Positions 26,038 through 34,682 of a DNA stretch of 64,000 nt are shown in pieces (within the stretch, counting starts at the first letter, position 1; every line of letters starts with the position of its first letter). The position numbers and the translations under genes were made by a program. The DNA comes from Proruminimicrobium sp964487915 (GTDB taxonomy: Bacteria > Elusimicrobiota > Endomicrobiia > Endomicrobiales > Endomicrobiaceae). The stretch covers positions 1 through 64,000 of the forward strand of contig CAZASN010000004.1 in NCBI GenBank assembly GCA_964487915.1, written 5' to 3'. A model generated the notes under the pieces. The model ran no database searches. It saw nothing but the letters and a program-made list of their open reading frames with translations, and was not told where the DNA came from.

Positions 26038-28815
26038 ATGAAAAAAATCTTATTTTTATTTTGTTTACTTACAATAATAACGGCCGCCTACAGTAAAAGC
26101 TTTGCCTTAATTACCGGAGGCAACACGGATGAAAATTACACATATTCCGCGGATATTTCATCGGATACCGTATTTACAAGCACTATGACTTCGGAGGGGT
26201 ATGTAAATTCAGTCAGCGGATCTTCTGTAACTTTTTCAACGTCGACCGCAAATTCTTTGACTGTTGCAGGAACTGATGCAGTTGCGAGCAGCTGGATAAA
26301 TAATCAGGCAATAAACCTTACTGTTGCAGGTTCAAGCGTAACGGTTAACAATATAAATTTGACTAATAACCAGGATTTAAAAGCCTATGATTTTATTATA
26401 GGGTCAAGTTCAACGGTTACAAATAATGCGGCGCTTGATTTTGCAAACTGCATATACATAAGCACTAATGCGAATGTCAATACAAACGCATCGGATATAA
26501 AAGCTTCAAGCGCCGTTGTAAATAACGGCATTCTTGAATTTACGGGCGGAACAAATAACAACAATATTTCCGGAGACGGCGTATTAAATATTCTTCCTGT
26601 TGCATTTGTTACAAATGCGGACGGTTTTTTAATTGACCAAAACACAATAAACATCGGATCATTGGCTACTCTTATGACAAGTGCGGATGATGTTTTGGTT
26701 ACAAACCAAATTAACAATGAAGGAAGCATCTTATTTACAGGCGGGATAAACTCAAATGTAATAAATTCTTCAAGCGGTAATATAACGGCAGGAGCCGGTT
26801 TTGTAAATAACGGGTCCATCACGGTAGGTTTTGAAAATTTTAATAATATGGCCAATACCGAACTGACAAATAACGGCGCTATTTATTTTATAGGCGTTGA
26901 TGAAACAATATTACAGGATGTTGTCGGCATAGGAACATTCGGAATATCTTCGGGAACTTTTACTAACAATGCTCTTATAACGCAGTCAACGATAACGGTC
27001 TCTTCAATAGGAACTTTTAATACTTCGCTTGACGATATATCCGTTACTTTTATAACAAATAACGGCGTTGTCAATTTTACGTCCGGAACCGTAAATAATA
27101 ATATAATTTTAGGAAACGGCGAACTTAATCTTTTTTCGGATTTAACAAATACGGCTACCATAAGACAGGGTAAAATAAATATCACTGACGGAAAAACTTT
27201 TTCAAGCGAAATGAATCTTGTTAATTCTTCATCAATTGCGATGATAAGTTCAAATACGGTAAATCTCGTTATATCAAGCACAAATACCGCGGTTGTTTTC
27301 GGCGGAACGATATCAAGCGCAAACGGGTCGGTTCTTAATATTGACGTCGCGCAGGACAGCATAGCGGCTTTTTACGGCGCGATATCGTCAAGCGGAACGG
27401 GCAACGTTATCAATATAAACGGTCTGTTGTATTCTACCGGAACAGTTTTGATAAACAGTGACGTAAGCGGTTTTGCAGGTTCTGGTAATACCGTAAATCT
27501 TTCAAGCGGAACTTTATGGATGGGATATAATTCCGTATTCTTTAATAATATTGAATTTAATATGCGCGGCAATACCACTTTAAGTCTTGTAAACGGCAAA
27601 ATTGATAATATAGCCGTAAATTTAAATCTGCCGGACAGCGAAGCTTCGTATCTGGAACTCGGAGTTTCTTTGAAAAACAAAGAGGCCGATAATTTTGTAG
27701 GTTCAACGCTCGGTACCGGTAACGGAAGTCTTGAAGTCAGCAGATTGTATATTTATGACGATCTTAAAGACATACATGACACGGCATCAATTACGATAGC
27801 CGAAGGTGCTTTAGCCGATAAAATAATATATACGCAGACGACGGCTATGGGGCCGGTATTTGAATATTTTACAAATTATGAAAACGGCGTCTTAACTTTT
27901 AACTATACGTACGATTACAATCCGATTGTATTTATTACGCCCATTCTTGTACAAGTCGGCGGCTATTTGGGACAGTTGGAATCTTACAGACAGGCGTTTG
28001 AAATAGTTGACAATACGGTTAACAATAATAACGCAAAAGGTTTATGGATAAGATATTACGGTTCTAAAGAAGATATAAAACTTGATAATTTATTGACATT
28101 AACAAATACGACAAGCGGCGCTTATTTCGGTTATGACACCGAAGTGATGGAAGCCGGCGGAAGTTTTTTCGGCAACTTCTCTTTCTACGGTTCTTATAAT
28201 ACTTCCGAACAGACTTATGAAGGCGCAAAAATAACGCAGAACGGCGGAATATTGGGCGTTACCGGAGCTTTGTATAAAAACAGATTTTTCTCTGCTTTGA
28301 CCGTCAATTTCGGTTTTATAAACGGGCAGGGCGAAGGTGAATACGGACGTGAAAATGCGATGATATTTACAAGAGGCATAGCTTCAAAAACGGGCTTTAA
28401 TTTTGATCTTGACGATGAAAACAAATTTAAATTCCAGCCGACTCTTAACCTGTCTCTTTCATACATTAATATGGCAAGTTACGATTTTATAAGCCCCACG
28501 GATGCGACCGTAGAAGTAGATACGAATTTGCTCGCTCCCGTGCAAATTGAACCGGCTTTTAAAATATTGGCAAATATGACTAAAACTTTTCAGATGCATG
28601 CCAATACGAGCATAGTGTGGAATTTAATGGATAATTTGGATTTTAAGGCAAATGATACAAAGCTTCCTAATATGCCTATTGAAACATACGTGCAGTACGG
28701 CGTAGGAGTCTGTAAATATTTAAGTGAAAAATTTACTATGAATGCCGATGTATTCGGAAGATCAATTGGCAGAACCGGTTTAGGCGGACAAATAAATTTG
28801 AGATATAATTTTTAA
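26038..28815 (+). CDS. Autotransporter adhesin, shorter paralogue
   Basis: A 925-residue autotransporter. The signal peptide (residues 1-23, cleavage after SFA) is followed by ALITGGNTDENYTY, closely like the start of the upstream giant (ALITGEQTSEDYTF), so the two are paralogues. The passenger (about 24-650) has the same NNG/TGG/GTG beta-helix style repeats, e.g. LEFTGGTNNNNISGDG. The barrel spans about 667-925 and ends in LRYNF with the expected terminal aromatic. Unlike the giant it has no OmpA tail. Start ATG 26038 is preceded by AGGAG. It probably shows an adhesive or structural surface domain; no protease or lipase motif was noticed. Confidence 0.88.
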   Translation: MKKILFLFCLLTIITAAYSKSFALITGGNTDENYTYSADISSDTVFTSTMTSEGYVNSVSGSSVTFSTSTANSLTVAGTDAVASSWINNQAINLTVAGSSVTVNNINLTNNQDLKAYDFIIGSSSTVTNNAALDFANCIYISTNANVNTNASDIKASSAVVNNGILEFTGGTNNNNISGDGVLNILPVAFVTNADGFLIDQNTINIGSLATLMTSADDVLVTNQINNEGSILFTGGINSNVINSSSGNITAGAGFVNNGSITVGFENFNNMANTELTNNGAIYFIGVDETILQDVVGIGTFGISSGTFTNNALITQSTITVSSIGTFNTSLDDISVTFITNNGVVNFTSGTVNNNIILGNGELNLFSDLTNTATIRQGKINITDGKTFSSEMNLVNSSSIAMISSNTVNLVISSTNTAVVFGGTISSANGSVLNIDVAQDSIAAFYGAISSSGTGNVININGLLYSTGTVLINSDVSGFAGSGNTVNLSSGTLWMGYNSVFFNNIEFNMRGNTTLSLVNGKIDNIAVNLNLPDSEASYLELGVSLKNKEADNFVGSTLGTGNGSLEVSRLYIYDDLKDIHDTASITIAEGALADKIIYTQTTAMGPVFEYFTNYENGVLTFNYTYDYNPIVFITPILVQVGGYLGQLESYRQAFEIVDNTVNNNNAKGLWIRYYGSKEDIKLDNLLTLTNTTSGAYFGYDTEVMEAGGSFFGNFSFYGSYNTSEQTYEGAKITQNGGILGVTGALYKNRFFSALTVNFGFINGQGEGEYGRENAMIFTRGIASKTGFNFDLDDENKFKFQPTLNLSLSYINMASYDFISPTDATVEVDTNLLAPVQIEPAFKILANMTKTFQMHANTSIVWNLMDNLDFKANDTKLPNMPIETYVQYGVGVCKYLSEKFTMNADVFGRSIGRTGLGGQINLRYNF

Positions 28816-28867
28816 TATATCGGCATAAAAATGTCTTGTAAAAAATATGTAAAAAGTAAAAAATAAC

Positions 28868-28897
28868 TTGACATTTAATTATTATAAAAATTATAAT
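28868..28897 (+). promoter_or_regulatory. Consensus promoter immediately before the OmpA-barrel gene
   Basis: Perfect TTGACA at 28868-28873 and TATAAT at 28892-28897 with an 18-bp spacer. The expected start of transcription (about 28903-28905) is next to the ATG at 28906, so the transcript would be essentially leaderless. Confidence 0.75.
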
Positions 28898-28905
28898 AGG
28901 CTGGC

Positions 28906-31641
28906 ATGAAAATCAAAAACATACTTTCAATGGTATTATTTTTCAGCATGTTTTGCGTCTCTGCGTCGCATGCCGAATATTTCAGAAATGATTTCAGGCG
29001 TTCCGGTTCAATAGATGCCGAATCTTTGGGCGTGCAGGATATTTCAATAAGAGCGGAACTTTTACTTGAAGGAATATTCAACAGATTAGGCGACGGATGG
29101 TACACTTCTTCAAACGATTCAACAAATCATTATCTTACAAATTATTTCAGATACGATTCTACAAATCCAAATTTAAAAGACCAGTCTTGGAGAGATAACT
29201 GGGGTCAAACTTTATTTTTGGATGTGGCTTTTAAACCGACTAATTGGGTGTATGCCCAGTTTGGTTTTGATTTTTTAATGGGATATGCCGACAGATACTG
29301 GAATACCGTAAACAATGCGCACAGAATGTACGAAAATTCGGTTATAATTCCTAAATATTTTTGGAATACGGCAAAAGTAGTAATGCATAACGACTGGGCA
29401 AGCTTGGGGTATTACCGCAATCAATCGCATTACGATTGGCGCTATGACGGAGATATGTTTAATATCTACCAGATTAGTCCGGATGCTTACAACGATTTGA
29501 GAGTTTCAGGCAAAGCGGTTCCTGAGTGGTTCCAGCTGGATATGAAAGGAACGGCTGGCGAGTTTACGGCTATATACGGAGAAGAACCGGTTCTTGATTA
29601 TAAAAGAGGCATTTATTTAAAATATAAAAATATACTTCAAAGCAATATAAATTTTTTCTATGCCGATCATATTATACCTTACGGTACTCCGGATGAAAGA
29701 ATGAGAACGGCTGAACTTAGCACTGATTTTAACGTTAAAGGCAATACGCTTCAGGTCGGAGCGATGTTCAGACCTTTCAGAATAGACGAAGAATACGATT
29801 ATGTTGACGCGGAAGTTCCGCTCGGTACCGGAACAAACGGCACTCAGTACGTAATAAAGCAGGACAGAACAAAAATATCAGACGCTTTCGGCGGAGCCGT
29901 AAAATTTATAATGCCGAAAACACTTTTCGGAATTGATTTAACCACGTTAAAATATACTTATCAGGGCTTATCGGCGGGAAACAAACAACAGTTGGATGCT
30001 GAAGTACAGCAGGCAGTTACAAAAGATATAACTATGACGCTTGGCGCAATGCATAGAAAACCTTTGCTCAGAGCGGTTCCCGGCGTCGGAAGCACTTACG
30101 GCCCCGATTTAATAGAGGCGAGAGGGCAGTCACAGCCTTTTTGGGTATGGTGGAGAAAACCGGAAACCGGCTGGGATAACAGAGAAACGGATGAATTTAG
30201 TTTAACGTTTGTTTATGATACTACTCCAGAAACATGGTTCTTTAAATACGAGCCTAATAACTTTGACGAATGGAATTTGAACCCTGCTGAAGATGCTCTT
30301 GTAACATTTGCGACAAAAGTAAAATTTACAAGATATCTCGGAGGGACGGATAAACAGATATATGTAAATGAAAACCATCAGACAGTATGGGAAGATTATT
30401 CGGGAAGCGTAGTTTCCGGAGCGCTTCCGACAAAAGGGTACTTGGGTTCTTTATATTTTATGACAAGAATGTTCTTGGATAACGACGTTGAACTTTTATA
30501 CGATTTTGAAGTAGGCGAAGACGTAGCAAGAATGAGTACGCCTTATACTCATACGCAGGTATTTCTAAAAGAAATAACCGGTTATTTTAAAACAAACTTA
30601 ACCGTTAAAAAAGCGCCTTACAGATTTAAATTAGGATATGCAAGAGACGCGTGGGGACCGGAAGACTGGAATAAGGATTTCGGAGCGACATATGACGAGT
30701 TGTATTTGGCGCAGGTATCAAGAGATATTATGCCATGTATGAACGTCGGTATTGATTATGTCGGCGGAAGAAAAACAAATTTAAACATATTACAGTTAAT
30801 AGACGGAGATACGACTTCAAGAAATGAACTCGGCTATTTTGACGAAGTAAGAATATATGCAAGGCTTGTTTTCAACGCATTGTTCAGTTTCGGCAAGAAA
30901 GAAAGAGTTGAGCCTCCTACGGCCGCTTTGAGTTTGTCAACAGATGTCTTTATGCCTACAAAAGGCGAAAAAGTAACGTTGTATCCTAAAGGTTACGCTA
31001 AAAACGGCGTAGCGACGTGGCAGATAAAATTATCGGACGATAACAGAAGAATAGTTCATATAATAGACGGAACGGGCGAAACTCCGGAATCAGATTTATG
31101 GAACGGAAAAGATTTTATGAATAAGTATCTGCCGGACGCTTATTATAACGCGCAGTTATTTGTAACCGATACCTACGGAAATATCGCTGAATCCGAAATT
31201 TGCAGAGTAAGACTTTTGACTCCCGATTTGAATATTGAAGAAACCGATGAAGGATTAAGAATGAGATTCTCGGCAAAAGTTTTGTTTGACTTTGATAAAT
31301 ATAATTTAAGAGATAAAGCGACGAAAATATTAAATGAAGCGATAAGAGTATTAAAGGCATATCCAAACCGCAACATAAGAGTTGAAGGCCATACTGATAA
31401 TTACGGAACCAAAGAATATAATATAACTCTCTCAAACAGAAGAGCTCAGGCAGTTTCGGATTATCTGGTTAAAAACGGTATCAGCGCAGGAAAGATTACA
31501 TCCGAAGGATATTGGTTCTCAGTTCCCGTCGCGTCAAATGCGACAAGCGCGGGCAGACAGCAGAACAGAAGAGTTGAAATCGTCATTTTGAAAAAGGGAG
31601 ACGACGGAAAACTCAAGAAAACAAGAAATCTTATGGAGTAA
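28906..31641 (+). CDS. Outer-membrane barrel protein with Ig-like and OmpA domains
   Basis: A 911-residue secreted protein. A signal peptide (residues 1-23, cleavage after SHA) is followed by about 640 residues rich in alternating aromatic strands (many W, Y, F; e.g. WGQTLFLDVAFKPTNWVYAQFGF), which look like a large outer-membrane barrel. A FlgD/Ig-like domain (about 671-775) precedes a C-terminal OmpA-type domain (about 786-896, EGHTDNYGTKEYN, NRRAQAVSDYL, NRRVEIVIL) for peptidoglycan binding. The role is probably envelope anchoring; the barrel family is not recognised with certainty. The start is the ATG at 28906, since a start at the next Met (residue 9) would remove the basic part of the signal peptide. 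Confidence 0.85.
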   Translation: MKIKNILSMVLFFSMFCVSASHAEYFRNDFRRSGSIDAESLGVQDISIRAELLLEGIFNRLGDGWYTSSNDSTNHYLTNYFRYDSTNPNLKDQSWRDNWGQTLFLDVAFKPTNWVYAQFGFDFLMGYADRYWNTVNNAHRMYENSVIIPKYFWNTAKVVMHNDWASLGYYRNQSHYDWRYDGDMFNIYQISPDAYNDLRVSGKAVPEWFQLDMKGTAGEFTAIYGEEPVLDYKRGIYLKYKNILQSNINFFYADHIIPYGTPDERMRTAELSTDFNVKGNTLQVGAMFRPFRIDEEYDYVDAEVPLGTGTNGTQYVIKQDRTKISDAFGGAVKFIMPKTLFGIDLTTLKYTYQGLSAGNKQQLDAEVQQAVTKDITMTLGAMHRKPLLRAVPGVGSTYGPDLIEARGQSQPFWVWWRKPETGWDNRETDEFSLTFVYDTTPETWFFKYEPNNFDEWNLNPAEDALVTFATKVKFTRYLGGTDKQIYVNENHQTVWEDYSGSVVSGALPTKGYLGSLYFMTRMFLDNDVELLYDFEVGEDVARMSTPYTHTQVFLKEITGYFKTNLTVKKAPYRFKLGYARDAWGPEDWNKDFGATYDELYLAQVSRDIMPCMNVGIDYVGGRKTNLNILQLIDGDTTSRNELGYFDEVRIYARLVFNALFSFGKKERVEPPTAALSLSTDVFMPTKGEKVTLYPKGYAKNGVATWQIKLSDDNRRIVHIIDGTGETPESDLWNGKDFMNKYLPDAYYNAQLFVTDTYGNIAESEICRVRLLTPDLNIEETDEGLRMRFSAKVLFDFDKYNLRDKATKILNEAIRVLKAYPNRNIRVEGHTDNYGTKEYNITLSNRRAQAVSDYLVKNGISAGKITSEGYWFSVPVASNATSAGRQQNRRVEIVILKKGDDGKLKKTRNLME

Positions 31642-31692
31642 ACAAATAAGGGTGTAGTATAAACTACATAAAATAAAAAAGGAGAAAAAACC

Positions 31693-32334
31693 ATGAGGAA
31701 ATTGTTAAGTTTATTAGTAGTAGCGGTTTTTGTAGCAAGCGCGACAACTGTGGCTTTTTCAGCGCCGGTTCAGCAGAGATCAAAAAGTGCTGCCGTTGAA
31801 AAAAAAGCCGCATCAAAATTTGCTCCGTTTGCAGTTTATGTTGAAAATGCTTCAAAAGACAATCATTTTGCACCGTCGGGCTGGATGGGAGATTACGGAG
31901 ATATCAAGCTTAATCTTGCATGCACCGAAATGCCCAGAAGCGGCAATACATGCATAAAGATTACATACAGCGCTAAGATGTCACAGGGCGCAGGATGGAT
32001 GGGTATTTTCTGGCAGCAGCCTGCAAATAACTGGGGCGATAAAAAAGGCGGATACAATTTGACCGGAGCAAAGAAATTGACGTTCTGGGCAAGAGGCGCT
32101 AACGGCGGAGAAAAGATAGCTGAATTCAAAGTCGGCGGAATCACCGGTGAATATCCGGATTCAGATTCACAGTCAATGGGTCCTATTGAATTGACGAAAG
32201 AATGGAAACAGTATACGCTTGATTTGGAAGGAAAAGATCTTTCTTATATTATCGGCGGTTTCTGTTTTGCAGCATCCAAAGATGATAATCCTAACGGATT
32301 CATCATGTACATAGACGACGTTATATTTGAATAA
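31693..32334 (+). CDS. Secreted carbohydrate-binding-like protein, copy 1
   Basis: A 213-residue exported protein: signal peptide (residues 1-23, cleavage after AFS-A), a Lys/Ala linker, then a beta-sandwich domain of about 160 residues. Key stretches are SGWMGDYGDIKLN, FWQQPANNWGDKKGGYN, LTFWARG, EFKVGGITGEY and a final YIDDVIFE, a layout usual for jelly-roll carbohydrate-binding modules (an aromatic face and a terminal IDDI strand). The ligand cannot be told. It has a strong AGGAG site before ATG 31693. Relatives are at 32386, 32999 and 34683; the last is most similar. No lipobox here, unlike the others. Confidence 0.75.
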   Translation: MRKLLSLLVVAVFVASATTVAFSAPVQQRSKSAAVEKKAASKFAPFAVYVENASKDNHFAPSGWMGDYGDIKLNLACTEMPRSGNTCIKITYSAKMSQGAGWMGIFWQQPANNWGDKKGGYNLTGAKKLTFWARGANGGEKIAEFKVGGITGEYPDSDSQSMGPIELTKEWKQYTLDLEGKDLSYIIGGFCFAASKDDNPNGFIMYIDDVIFE

Positions 32335-32344
32335 TTGAATTGTT

Positions 32345-32378
32345 TTTTTGGAGGCAGTCTAAAAACTGCCTCCAAAAA
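32345..32378 (+). other. Stable hairpin between carbohydrate-binding-like genes
   Basis: A 13-bp stem (TTTTTGGAGGCAG at 32345-32357 with CTGCCTCCAAAAA at 32366-32378) and an 8-nt loop. The T-run is on the 5' side and an A-run on the 3' side, so it is not a standard plus-strand terminator. It ends 7 nt before the next start codon, where no Shine-Dalgarno sequence is seen, so it may protect the upstream mRNA or restrain translation of the downstream gene. Confidence 0.6.
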
Positions 32379-32385
32379 GTAATAA

Positions 32386-33006
32386 ATGAAGAATATAGTT
32401 ATTTTTTTATCAGTTTTTGTTTGTGGTTTTATTTGTGCTTGTGCAAAACAAAGCGCAAGCGTTGATAAGATTATTGACATCGGTTCCGGGTTTGAACCTT
32501 TTTACGTTTATGATGATTTCGGAACTCAAAATAATCATTATATTCCTACCGGTTGGATGGGCGATGTTGCGGATTTGAAAATGGATATGGTTTGTACTAG
32601 CATAAAATACAGAGGCAATTACTGTATAAAAATGGTGTATACTCCAAACCAGAAATCAATAAAGCAGTGGGTCGGAGTTTATTGGCAGAATCCTGCAAAT
32701 AACTGGGGCGATAAGAAGGGCGGATATAATTTGACTGGCGCCAAAAAGATAATGTTCTTTGCAAAAGGCGAAAGGGGAAACGAAGTTCTTTCGGAAGTTA
32801 AAATAGGCGGAATATCGGGGCCGTTTGCCGATACGGATGTCGCATGGATAAAAAATATTAAGTTGACTAATGAATGGAAAGAATATAAAATAAATGTTTC
32901 CGAGGCGGATTTGAGTTCTATTTCAGGCGGTTTTTGCGTAGTTTTTTCAAAAAAAGATAATCCCGGAGGATGTACGGTTTATCTTGATGAGATAAGATAT
33001 GAATAA
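32386..33006 (+). CDS. Carbohydrate-binding-like lipoprotein, copy 2
   Basis: A 206-residue lipoprotein. The signal peptide ends in the lipobox ICAC (lipidated Cys19). The beta-sandwich repeats the landmarks of the upstream paralogue: GWMGDVADLKMD, YWQNPANNWGDKKGGYNLTGAKK, VKIGGISGPF and terminal YLDEIRYE. The loop between the last strands differs, so the ligand may differ too. It follows a stable hairpin and has no visible Shine-Dalgarno sequence. Its last codons overlap the next gene by 8 bp. It is likely anchored in the outer membrane or periplasmic face of an envelope membrane. Confidence 0.75.
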   Translation: MKNIVIFLSVFVCGFICACAKQSASVDKIIDIGSGFEPFYVYDDFGTQNNHYIPTGWMGDVADLKMDMVCTSIKYRGNYCIKMVYTPNQKSIKQWVGVYWQNPANNWGDKKGGYNLTGAKKIMFFAKGERGNEVLSEVKIGGISGPFADTDVAWIKNIKLTNEWKEYKINVSEADLSSISGGFCVVFSKKDNPGGCTVYLDEIRYE

Positions 33007-33655
33007 AATAAAATTTTTTATTATTTCAGTAAGCTTTATCTGTCTGGGAGTTTTGTCTTCCTGCGAAAGATATCCTTTGGAATCTTTGACGGGTGTAGGA
33101 GACAGGCTTGATTCGTGGCCTGAAACTTTTACGATATATGATGATTTGGTAAAATCCAAAGGACTTCAGGATCCGATTGTATGGAGCGATTCCGAAAATA
33201 TAGAACCTTTTAATATGAAATATACCGACGGAGCTTTGGGTTATTATTGTATACAGTTAGGCTGGCGTGACAACCAAAATCTGTCAAAATATGCAGGTTT
33301 CGGTCTTGCTACAAGGGAAAATTATAACGTTGAAACAATAGATATGACAACCAGCGGATATAATTATTTGGAATTTTGGGCAAAAGGCCAATTGGGCTCG
33401 GATTGTATTTTAAGAGTAAATATTCCGGTTCCTGGCATTCCCAATCCTTCGCAAACTGATTTATGCGATATAACGTCAGACGATATATCGCCTACGACAT
33501 GGAAGAAATTCAGAGTTGAAATAACCAGTAAAACCAGAGATAACGGATGGAACGCACTTGTTTATTATGTCGGTATAGCGCTTGCAAGAAAAGGATCAGC
33601 ACCGTCAACAGGCGGAGTCGTTTATATAGATAATATAAGGTTTACAAGAACTTAA
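32999..33655 (+). CDS. Carbohydrate-binding-like lipoprotein, divergent copy
   Basis: A 218-residue lipoprotein with lipobox LSSC (Cys22). The mature part keeps the family outline (FTIYDDLVKS, YLEFWAKGQ, TTWKKFRVEI and final VYIDNIRF) but lacks the WMGDYGD and PANNWGD motifs, so it is a distant member with a different binding surface. Start ATG 32999 overlaps the previous gene by 8 bp and its stop is followed after one base by the next start, so these three or four genes form one unit. The ligand is unknown. Confidence 0.65.
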   Translation: MNKIKFFIISVSFICLGVLSSCERYPLESLTGVGDRLDSWPETFTIYDDLVKSKGLQDPIVWSDSENIEPFNMKYTDGALGYYCIQLGWRDNQNLSKYAGFGLATRENYNVETIDMTTSGYNYLEFWAKGQLGSDCILRVNIPVPGIPNPSQTDLCDITSDDISPTTWKKFRVEITSKTRDNGWNALVYYVGIALARKGSAPSTGGVVYIDNIRFTRT

Positions 33656-33656
33656 T

Positions 33657-34145
33657 ATGATAAAGAAAACAGCGGTACTTATTATTTGCTTAATATTTAC
33701 GGTTTCAAACGTACATGCGAAACTTTGCAACCAAAAATTTGATTTTTCGGATTATTCGGCTACCAACGCCGCTATAAGGTCTGCGATTCTTCCCGGCTGG
33801 GGACAGGGCTGGAATGAACAGCAAAAAAAAGGCTGGATTATTTTCGGTATATTTATGGCAAGCGCCTGCACGGCTTTTTATTTTAACAACGAAGCCGAAA
33901 AAAGTTACAGGTTGTATTCGGAAATAGGAGCGCCTGCCGGTTCAGAGTACGATAATTACAAGAGAAATTTTGATACGGCAAGAATTTTAGGCACTGTCGC
34001 CGTTTTAACATGGCTTTACGCGGTTGTTGACGCTTATCTGATTGCGCAAAAAGAGGAAAAAAAATACGTAAGCGAAAAAATTAATTTTGCAGTTTATAAT
34101 AACGACGGTTTTAAATTGGAATATAAAACCAAATTTTCTATTTAG
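33657..34145 (+). CDS. DUF5683-like membrane protein
   Basis: A 162-residue protein with an N-terminal signal or membrane segment (residues 1-21, VHA). It then has the motif AIRSAILPGWGQGWNEQQKKGW followed by two hydrophobic helices (about residues 60-78 and 115-133). The SxLLPGWGQ motif with paired membrane helices is typical of the DUF5683 group, whose function is not established. A short periplasmic or cytoplasmic tail follows. It is packed against its neighbours (1 bp after the previous stop, 8 bp before the next start), which suggests a shared envelope function. Confidence 0.6.
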   Translation: MIKKTAVLIICLIFTVSNVHAKLCNQKFDFSDYSATNAAIRSAILPGWGQGWNEQQKKGWIIFGIFMASACTAFYFNNEAEKSYRLYSEIGAPAGSEYDNYKRNFDTARILGTVAVLTWLYAVVDAYLIAQKEEKKYVSEKINFAVYNNDGFKLEYKTKFSI

Positions 34146-34153
34146 GAGTTGTC

Positions 34154-34498
34154 TTGAAAAAAGTTTTTTGTCTGGCATTATTTTGTTTCCTTATAGGGTT
34201 GGCGGGCTGCGCCGAAAAAAGCAGGCTTACCACGCCTTTGATGACGGTTGCTATAGATCCTGTTGAAAAAATAGAAATAACAGTAGGAACGGATAAAGAA
34301 TTAACTGCCGTAGTAAGAGATGCATCAGGCAATATAATAGACCAGCCTGTCGTTTGGTCTGTAAATGATCCGAGCATAGGGGAATTTTCAAGCGAAACTT
34401 CAAAGAATACTATATTTACCGCTTTGGCGCCCGGTGATGCCGTTATAACTTTAACATGTTTCGGAATATCTGCGACCGTAGACGTTTCCGTATCATAA
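34154..34498 (+). CDS. Small lipoprotein with Ig-like (BIG2) domain
   Basis: A 114-residue lipoprotein starting from TTG 34154, supported by AGGAG at 34144-34148. The signal peptide ends in the lipobox LAGC (Cys19). The rest is one Ig-like group 2 domain: a TVGTDKELTAVVRDASGN strand pair, VVWSVNDPSIGEFS, and ending AVITLTCFGISATVDVSV. Such domains usually serve in adhesion or as spacers at the cell surface. A terminator follows, so this ends the transcription unit that begins near 31693. Confidence 0.75.
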   Translation: MKKVFCLALFCFLIGLAGCAEKSRLTTPLMTVAIDPVEKIEITVGTDKELTAVVRDASGNIIDQPVVWSVNDPSIGEFSSETSKNTIFTALAPGDAVITLTCFGISATVDVSVS

Positions 34499-34522
34499 GA
34501 TTTTTTGTAAACAGTATTTCAG

Positions 34523-34561
34523 CACAATTTAAACGAATAGATTTAGGTTGTGTTTTTTTTT
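34523..34561 (+). terminator. Intrinsic terminator after the BIG2 lipoprotein
   Basis: An 11-bp stem including two G-T pairs (34523-34533 with 34542-34552), loop of 8 nt, then nine Ts (34553-34561). The stem is AT-rich, but the long T-run makes termination likely. Confidence 0.75.
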
Positions 34562-34602
34562 GAAAAAATAATTAGTTTTATTTTATGGAATATAAAAAAC
34601 AC

Positions 34603-34631
34603 TGGAAATTTAAAGAGATAACACGTATAAT
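34603..34631 (+). promoter_or_regulatory. Promoter for the third carbohydrate-binding-like gene
   Basis: TATAAT at 34626-34631 with TGGAAA at 34603-34608 (four of six matches) and a 17-bp spacer. It lies between the preceding terminator and the gene at 34683. Confidence 0.5.
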
Positions 34632-34682
34632 ATAAACATACGTTAAAATATAAATTATGAAAATAACAAAAGGAGAAATGTT

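Noticed and set aside
32345..32378. Intrinsic terminator between the carbohydrate-binding-like genes
   Set aside because: The T-run precedes the stem and the 3' side is A-rich, so it lacks the needed 3' U-tract; listed as a hairpin instead.
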